Source: Acidobacteriaceae bacterium (GTDB lineage: Bacteria > Acidobacteriota > Terriglobia > Terriglobales > Acidobacteriaceae). Taken from it: a stretch of DNA of 8,866 nt. The stretch is from contig JASHTU010000065.1 in the NCBI GenBank assembly GCA_030040395.1, positions 1-8,866 of the forward strand, written 5' to 3'. Positions 5,702-8,866 of this stretch are shown here, in pieces. The position numbers were made by a program, and so were the translations under genes. The notes below the pieces were generated by a model. That model was given only the letters and a program-made list of their open reading frames with translations. It made no database searches and was not told the origin of the DNA. Within the stretch, counting starts at the first letter, position 1, and each line of letters begins with the position of its first letter.

Positions 5702-6058
5702 TTAGAACTCCAGCCCGGCCTCGCGCGCCGCATCAGCAAGCGCTTTGACGCGTCCGTGATAGAGATAGCCGCCGCGGTCGAAGACCACGCCCTTGATCCC
5801 CTTGGCCACCGCCTGCTCGGCTACCGCCTTGCCGATCTCCTTGGCCGCAGCGACATTGCCGCCGGTCTTGAGCTTCATTTGCAAAGTGGAAGCCGAAACC
5901 AGCGTTTCGCCCTTCTGGTCGTCGATGACCTGCGCATAAATGTGGTTCAGCGAACGGTAGATGTTCAGCCGGGGCCGCTCACCCGTTCCTGAGAGCTTTT
6001 CGCGGATGCGCGCATGAATGCGCCGGCGGATTTGGTTGCGTTTGGTCTGCGTAAGCAT
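5702..6058 (-). CDS. rplR: 50S ribosomal protein L18
   Basis: L18 binds 5S rRNA together with L5 and L25-type proteins and docks it on the central protuberance. The 118 residues match the bacterial family. The basic N-terminal tail begins [20 protein letters not shown], followed by the RNA-binding core [20 protein letters not shown] (about 26-45). The end, [20 protein letters not shown] then AREAGLEF, is the typical L18 C-terminus. The ATG is at 6058 with a good AGGAG Shine-Dalgarno at 6071-6067 and 8-nt spacing. That Shine-Dalgarno lies inside the arm of a long predicted stem-loop (6067-6164), so the transcript fold could affect rplR initiation. It lies between rplF (115 nt) and rpsE (131 nt). 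Confidence 0.98.
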   Translation of the reverse strand: MLTQTKRNQIRRRIHARIREKLSGTGERPRLNIYRSLNHIYAQVIDDQKGETLVSASTLQMKLKTGGNVAAAKEIGKAVAEQAVAKGIKGVVFDRGGYLYHGRVKALADAAREAGLEF

Positions 6059-6066
6059 TTCCTTAA

Positions 6067-6071
6067 CTCCT
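6067..6071 (-). promoter_or_regulatory. rplR ribosome-binding site inside repeat stem
   Basis: On the minus strand these bases read AGGAG, 8 nt before the rplR ATG at 6058. They are the outermost bases of the 33-nt arm that pairs with 6132-6164, facing CTAGT on the opposing arm. Pairing at this end has mismatches, so occlusion would be partial. That the site overlaps the arm is seen directly; a regulatory effect is inferred. Confidence 0.6.
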
Positions 6072-6167
6072 AGCTTCCAGCTTCTAGCTTCTAGCTCGTC
6101 CTGCTCTGGCGCGGCTCATCGGCACTGCCCCATGAGCTAGCGGTTAGAAGCTAGCAGCTAGTAGCTG
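6067..6167. repeat. Long heptad inverted element, TAGCT type (rplF-rplR)
   Basis: The left array contains TAGCTTC, CAGCTTC, TAGCTTC and TAGCTCG (6071-6098). The right array contains GAGCTAG, CGGTTAG, AAGCTAG, CAGCTAG and TAGCTG (6134-6167). Arms 6067-6099 and 6132-6164 match inverted at 26 of 33 positions around a 32-nt spacer, which would give a long imperfect hairpin in the mRNA. The edge of the left arm is the rplR Shine-Dalgarno. Confidence 0.92.
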
Positions 6168-6173
6168 TTTTTC

Positions 6174-6713
6174 TTACTTGGCCCCCGTCTTGCCGGCTTT
6201 CTTCTTGAGCCGTTCGTCCGAGTAGCGCACGCCCTTGTTCTTGTAGGGGTCGGGCTTGCGCAGCGAGCGCATGTCGGCCGCCACCTGGCCCACCTTCTGG
6301 CGGTCGATGCCGCTCACCGTCAGGTGCGTCTGCTTGGGGTCGATGGCCACCGCGATGCCCGAGGGCAGCGGGAACTCGATGGGGTGGGAGTAGCCCAGCG
6401 TGAACACCACCGTGCCCTTGCCCTTCAGCTCGGCCCGGTAGCCGATGCCGACAATGTCCAACTCTTTCTTCCAGCCCTGGGTCACACCATGCACCGCGTT
6501 GTGGACCAGCGCGCGGGTGAGCCCATGGACGGCGGCCTTGTCGTCGCTGGCCCGCTCCACCACGAGATGGCCGTCGGCGGTCCGCAGCGAGACGCCCTCG
6601 GCGATCAGCGCCGATACTATGCCCTTGGGCCCCTCGACCAGAACGGTGTTGCCCTCAACTTTGTACTTGACGCCCGCCGGCAGCGGGATCGGTTTCTTTC
6701 CAATGCGCGACAT
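6174..6713 (-). CDS. rplF: 50S ribosomal protein L6
   Basis: L6 lies near the sarcin-ricin loop and the base of the L7/L12 stalk and is made of two homologous L6 domains. The 179 residues match the family. The protein starts [20 protein letters not shown], continues [20 protein letters not shown] in domain 1, and has the domain-2 sequence [20 protein letters not shown] at about 109-128. The C-terminal signature [20 protein letters not shown] is complete. The ATG at 6713 has an AAGGA Shine-Dalgarno at 6727-6723, 9 nt away and just 3 nt from the heptad array at 6731. The gene follows rpsH and precedes rplR, the usual order. Confidence 0.98.
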   Translation of the reverse strand: MSRIGKKPIPLPAGVKYKVEGNTVLVEGPKGIVSALIAEGVSLRTADGHLVVERASDDKAAVHGLTRALVHNAVHGVTQGWKKELDIVGIGYRAELKGKGTVVFTLGYSHPIEFPLPSGIAVAIDPKQTHLTVSGIDRQKVGQVAADMRSLRKPDPYKNKGVRYSDERLKKKAGKTGAK

Positions 6714-6730
6714 GTTTCCAATTCCTTTTT

Positions 6731-6775
6731 CAGTGATCAGTGGTCAGTGGTCAGTGATCAATCGTCAGTGGTCAG
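6731..6775. repeat. Tandem heptad array, CAGTGRT type (rpsH-rplF)
   Basis: Six consecutive 7-base words run from 6731 to 6772: CAGTGAT, CAGTGGT, CAGTGGT, CAGTGAT, CAATCGT, CAGTGGT, followed by a partial CAG. This is the cleanest demonstration of the 7-nt period. The opposite arm is weak: 6821-6835 is an inverted match to 6761-6775 at only 11 of 15. The array lies immediately upstream of the rplF Shine-Dalgarno. Confidence 0.92.
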
Positions 6776-6798
6776 CTCGATTGTGCTGCAACTCACCG

Positions 6799-6821
6799 CG
6801 GTTTTCGACAACTGAAAACCG
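6799..6821. repeat. Hairpin CGGTTTTC/GAAAACCG after rpsH
   Basis: CGGTTTTC at 6799-6806 is a perfect inverted copy of GAAAACCG at 6814-6821, with a 7-nt loop. It lies 17 nt downstream of the rpsH stop on the minus strand. There is no U-run after it in the rpsH-rplF mRNA, so it is not a standard intrinsic terminator. It may form the tip of the array's secondary structure or act as a processing site. Confidence 0.55.
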
Positions 6822-6837
6822 GCGACTGACGACTCGG

Positions 6838-7233
6838 TTACCACACTTCACACAACAGTTCACCGCCCACGCCTTCGCGGCGGGCCTGGCGGCCGGTCAT
6901 CACGCCCTTGGGAGTGGTGAGGATGGAGATGCCGAGCCCGCCCTGCACGCGCTTGATCTCGTCACGGCCCACGTAGACGCGGCAGCCGGGGCGGGAGATG
7001 CGCGCCAGGTCGCGGATGGCCGCTTCGGCGCCGCCGTACTTCAAATACACGCGGAGAACCAGCTTGCCCTCCTCTTCCTGAGTTTTGTAGTTGGAGATGT
7101 AGCCCTCTTCCTTGAGGATGCGGGCAATCTCGGTCTTCAGCTTCGAAGCCGGCACGTCCAGCTTCTGATGGTGCGCCCGGATGGCGTTGCGGATACGCGC
7201 CAGAAAATCGGCTACTGGGTCGGTCAGACTCAT
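6838..7233 (-). CDS. rpsH: 30S ribosomal protein S8
   Basis: S8 is a primary 16S rRNA-binding protein in the central domain, and in E. coli it is also the translational repressor of the spc operon. The 131 residues match the family. The start MSLTDPVADFLARIRNAIRA is classic, followed by KLKTEIARILKEEGYISNYK (about 32-51). The C-terminal RNA-binding half includes ISRPGCRVYVGRDEIKRVQG, GLGISILTTPKGVMTGRQAR and the final GGELLCEVW. The ATG at 7233 has a strong AAGGAG Shine-Dalgarno 5 nt upstream. The gene is separated from rpsN by 187 nt that contain a heptad inverted element. I could not recognise an S8-binding helix mimic near rplE, where E. coli has one. Confidence 0.98.
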   Translation of the reverse strand: MSLTDPVADFLARIRNAIRAHHQKLDVPASKLKTEIARILKEEGYISNYKTQEEEGKLVLRVYLKYGGAEAAIRDLARISRPGCRVYVGRDEIKRVQGGLGISILTTPKGVMTGRQARREGVGGELLCEVW

Positions 7234-7306
7234 TCCTTCTCCTTCATTCCCCGTTCGTCCGCCGCGACTGGCTTTCTGCGACGGAAACCAGCGGAAATGG
7301 TTGAAA

Positions 7307-7414
7307 CAGTGATCAGTCTTCAGTGATCAGTGGTCAGGAAACGCTGATCAGTTTACCCCTGCGGCGGATTCCAGCAAGAACCAACGGATCACTGAACACT
7401 GTTCACTGAGAACT
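7307..7414. repeat. Heptad inverted element, CAGTGRT/AGTTC mixed (rpsN-rpsH)
   Basis: Arms 7307-7330 and 7385-7408 are inverted copies at 21 of 24 positions, the best arm identity in the window, around a 54-nt spacer. Read on the minus strand, the right array (7414-7387) gives AGTTCTC, AGTGAAC, AGTGTTC, AGTGATC, so AGTTC-type and AGTG-type words occur in one array. The spacer holds a further CTGATCAG palindrome (7342-7349). Confidence 0.92.
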
Positions 7415-7420
7415 GCCTTG

Positions 7421-7606
7421 CTACCAGCTCGACTTGTTGACGCCGGGAATCTCGCCCTTCAGCGCGAGAGACCGGAAACACAAACGGCAGATGCCGAACT
7501 TGCGCAGAAAACCCCGCGGCCGGCCGCAGAGCTGGCAGCGGTTGTGCTTGCGGCTCGAAAACTTCGGTTTCCGCGCGTCTTTTACCCTTTTTGCTGTGGT
7601 TGCCAT
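7421..7606 (-). CDS. rpsN: 30S ribosomal protein S14, zinc-binding short form
   Basis: S14 sits in the 30S head and joins late in assembly. This is the short 61-residue zinc type (often called rpsZ or S14 type Z). It starts [20 protein letters not shown] and carries Cys24, Cys27, Cys40 and Cys43 in [20 protein letters not shown], then [18 protein letters not shown], the conserved end. The longer zinc-independent form found in E. coli lacks these cysteines. The start ATG at 7606 has a GAGGA Shine-Dalgarno with a short 4-nt spacing. The position between rplE and rpsH is the standard one. An additional zinc-free paralogue elsewhere in the genome is possible but cannot be seen here. Confidence 0.98.
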   Translation of the reverse strand: MATTAKRVKDARKPKFSSRKHNRCQLCGRPRGFLRKFGICRLCFRSLALKGEIPGVNKSSW

Positions 7607-7618
7607 AAATTCCTCAAA

Positions 7619-7689
7619 CAGTTCTCAGTTCATAGTCCTCAGCATTTCAGTTCGCGAGCGGGCCGCTGTGAACTGCGAACTACGAGCTG
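7619..7689. repeat. Heptad inverted element, AGTTC type (rplE-rpsN)
   Basis: Arms 7619-7642 (CAGTTCTCAGTTCATAGTCC at its start) and 7666-7689 match inverted at 17 of 24 around a 23-nt GC-rich spacer. Read on the minus strand, the right arm contains CAGCTCG, TAGTTCG and CAGTTCA, mixing AGCT and AGTT words. The element begins 4 nt beyond the rpsN Shine-Dalgarno. Confidence 0.87.
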
Positions 7690-7692
7690 CTC

Positions 7693-8241
7693 TTACGCTC
7701 CCTGCCGGAACGGCATTCCGAAGTGGCGCAGCAGCGCCCGCGCGGAGTTGTCGTCTTTGGCCGTGGTCACGATGGTGATGTTCATGCCCTTCAGCTTTTC
7801 CACCTTGGCGTAATCGATCTCAGGGAAGATGAGCTGGTCGCGCAAGCCGAGGGTGTAATTGCCCCGCCCGTCGAAACTCCGGGTGGAAACCCCGCGAAAG
7901 TCGCGCACGCGGGGCAGCGCCGTGGAGATGAGCCGGTCGAGAAATTCGTAAGCCTTGTCGGAGCGCAGCGTGACCATGGCGCCGATGGACATGCCGGCGC
8001 GCACTTTAAAGGCCGCAATGGACTTCTTGGCCTTGGTCGTGACCGGCTTCTGCCCGGCGATCGCGGTCAGATCCGCCACCAGCGGATCGAGCAGCTTGGT
8101 GTTCTGCGTGGCCTCGCCGAGGCCCATATTGATCACAATCTTCTCGAGGCGCGGCGCAGCCATGGGGTTCTCGAGGCCCAGCTCCTTCTGGAGCGTCTTC
8201 TTGATCTCTTTCTGATAGCGTTCTTTCAGTCTTGCCGCCAT
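7693..8241 (-). CDS. rplE: 50S ribosomal protein L5
   Basis: L5 binds 5S rRNA, forms part of the central protuberance, and contacts the P-site tRNA and S13. The 182 residues are family length. The N-terminal region has [20 protein letters not shown] and [17 protein letters not shown] (about 31-47). [20 protein letters not shown] and [20 protein letters not shown] follow, then the diagnostic [20 protein letters not shown]. The end has [20 protein letters not shown]. The ATG at 8241 has a GGAG element about 11 nt upstream, a wide spacing. It lies between rplX (122 nt) and rpsN (86 nt), both gaps filled by heptad elements. Confidence 0.98.
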   Translation of the reverse strand: MAARLKERYQKEIKKTLQKELGLENPMAAPRLEKIVINMGLGEATQNTKLLDPLVADLTAIAGQKPVTTKAKKSIAAFKVRAGMSIGAMVTLRSDKAYEFLDRLISTALPRVRDFRGVSTRSFDGRGNYTLGLRDQLIFPEIDYAKVEKLKGMNITIVTTAKDDNSARALLRHFGMPFRQGA

Positions 8242-8261
8242 GGCGATTCACTCTCCGAAAA

Positions 8262-8350
8262 CAGCTACTAGCTATTAGCTTCCTTCATCTCGCTCCCGCC
8301 TCAGCCCTCATTCCAGCACGAAAGAGCTAGAAGCTGGAGGCTAGGAGCTG
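8262..8350. repeat. Heptad inverted element, TAGCT type (rplX-rplE)
   Basis: Arms 8262-8282 and 8330-8350 match inverted at 16 of 21 around a 47-nt spacer. On the minus strand the right array runs CAGTTTC, CAGCTCC, TAGCCTC, CAGCTTC, TAGCTCT. The inner border of the right arm, CAGCACGAAAGAGCTAG, resembles the inner borders of neighbouring elements. Confidence 0.88.
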
Positions 8351-8363
8351 GAAACTGCCTTTC

Positions 8364-8690
8364 TTACTTTTTCGTGGGCAGCTCCTGCCCGCACTTCTTG
8401 CAAATTCGAACGCGCATGTCGCCTTCCATCTTGTGTCCGACGCGCGTGGGTCCGCAATTGGGGCACACCAGAGCCACGTTCGAAATGTGGATAGGCGACT
8501 CGTGTTCGGCGATGCCGCCCTGGGTGCGCTGCCCGGTCTTGCTGGAAACCGTCTTTTTGACCACCCGCACGTGCTCCACCAGCACCACGCCTTTGTCGGG
8601 AAAGGCGCGCAGCACCCGGCCCGTCTTGCCGCGGTCGGCGCCGGTGAGCACCTTGACCGTATCGTTGCGATGAATATTCAGGCTCTGCAT
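8364..8690 (-). CDS. rplX: 50S ribosomal protein L24 with zinc-ribbon tail
   Basis: L24 is an assembly-initiating large-subunit protein that binds the 5' region of 23S rRNA and sits by the exit tunnel. The 108 residues start MQSLNIHRNDTVKVLTGADR, with a KOW motif at about 10-37 (VLTGADRGKTGRVLRAFPDK). ISNVALVCPNCGPTRVGHKM then begins a C-terminal zinc-ribbon-like segment with Cys76, Cys79, Cys97 and Cys100. This C-x2-C…C-x2-C tail occurs in many bacteria but not in E. coli L24. The ATG at 8690 has a GGAG Shine-Dalgarno about 5 nt upstream. It follows rplN by 122 nt. Confidence 0.97.
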   Translation of the reverse strand: MQSLNIHRNDTVKVLTGADRGKTGRVLRAFPDKGVVLVEHVRVVKKTVSSKTGQRTQGGIAEHESPIHISNVALVCPNCGPTRVGHKMEGDMRVRICKKCGQELPTKK

Positions 8691-8703
8691 TTCTTCTCCA
8701 ATA

Positions 8704-8811
8704 AGCAGCTATTAGCTATTAACCTTTAGCTCTCAGCCCAACTCGCGAACTCGCGACCGTTCGATTCAGCACGAAGGGCTAAGGCCTAAGAGCTAAAAGC
8801 TGACGGCTGCT
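8704..8811. repeat. Long heptad inverted element, TAGCT type (rplN-rplX)
   Basis: The left array from 8706 reads CAGCTAT, TAGCTAT, TAACCTT, TAGCTCT, CAGCCCA. The right array, read on the minus strand, gives CAGCCGT, CAGCTTT, TAGCTCT, TAGGCCT, TAGCCCT. Arms 8704-8739 and 8776-8811 match inverted at 26 of 36 around a 36-nt spacer. The spacer holds a tandem pair of AACTCGCG (8740-8755). The right arm ends 1 nt from the rplN stop codon. Confidence 0.9.
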
Positions 8812-8812
8812 G

Positions 8813-8866
8813 TTACACCACTTCCGGCGCCAGCGACGCAATCTTCAAAAACTTCTTCTCGCGCAG
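8813..8866 (-). CDS. rplN: 50S ribosomal protein L14, C-terminal end
   Basis: The last 17 residues and stop of L14 read LREKKFLKIASLAPEVV, matching the conserved end of L14 (E. coli ends with a very similar SLAPEVL). The rest lies beyond the right edge. L14 sits at the subunit interface, where it contacts L19 and forms an intersubunit bridge. It is the first gene of the classical spc operon, which fits its position directly upstream of rplX. The call rests on a short segment but is strengthened by the context. Confidence 0.93.
   Translation of the reverse strand: MREKKFLKIASLAPEVV

Noticed and set aside
6067..6172. Intrinsic terminator on the plus strand (hairpin followed by five T)
   Set aside because: The T-run lies on the wrong side for the minus-strand operon, and no plus-strand gene precedes it. 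It is probably coincidental, though it could stop antisense transcripts.
7238..7300. S8-binding 16S rRNA mimic (E. coli-style spc autoregulation)
   Set aside because: In E. coli the site is near the start of rplE. I could not identify the characteristic internal-loop helix by eye near rplE or rpsH here; a covariance-model search would be needed.
254..8811. CRISPR array or phage attachment repeats
   Set aside because: The repeats are 7-nt degenerate words in inverted pairs with no constant 20-40 nt repeat or regular spacers, and no cas, integrase or tRNA gene is present.

Overview
The window is one co-directional run of 16 housekeeping genes on the minus strand: the spc ribosomal-protein operon running into the alpha operon. 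In transcription order (high to low coordinates) it reads rplN (C-terminal end only), rplX, rplE, rpsN (short zinc type), rpsH, rplF, rplR, rpsE, rpmD, rplO, secY, adk, map, infA, rpmJ and rpsM (N-terminal 45 codons only). No tRNA, rRNA, transposase, CRISPR array or accessory gene was seen, and no plus-strand gene is supported.

The gene order with adk-map-infA-rpmJ between secY and rpsM, the high GC content, the Cys-containing forms of L24, S14 and L36, and the style of the SecY C-terminus suggest a non-proteobacterial, soil-type high-GC bacterium. Acidobacteriota is my best guess, as inference from general resemblance only.

The genes themselves are ordinary and intact. Their products build the ribosome (L14, L24, L5, S14, S8, L6, L18, S5, L30, L15, L36, S13), start translation (IF-1), trim the initiator methionine (MAP), balance adenine nucleotides (Adk) and export or insert proteins (SecY). 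Details worth reading are a mixed metal/hydrogen-bond LID in Adk, an insertion before the last helix of SecY, a TTG start for infA, and a GTG start with no clear Shine-Dalgarno for map.

The unusual part is the DNA between the genes. Spc operons are normally packed with gaps of a few to a few tens of bases, but here about 1.95 kb of the window is intergenic. Twelve of the 15 gene junctions hold a degenerate tandem array of 7-base words. The words fall in three grades, roughly (C/T)AGCTNN, (C/A)AGTTCN and CAGTGRT, which blend within single arrays and share a consensus close to YAGYKNN. In most gaps the array occurs twice, as inverted arms of about 12-36 nt around a 21-54 nt spacer, always with the same polarity, so the polycistronic mRNA would carry a long imperfect stem-loop in almost every gap. 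The exceptions are rpsE-rpmD (3 nt), secY-adk (overlap) and rplO-secY (254 nt, no heptads, but a perfect 16-nt GC palindrome just upstream of secY). This invasion of an essential operon by heptad inverted elements is the candidate undescribed system.
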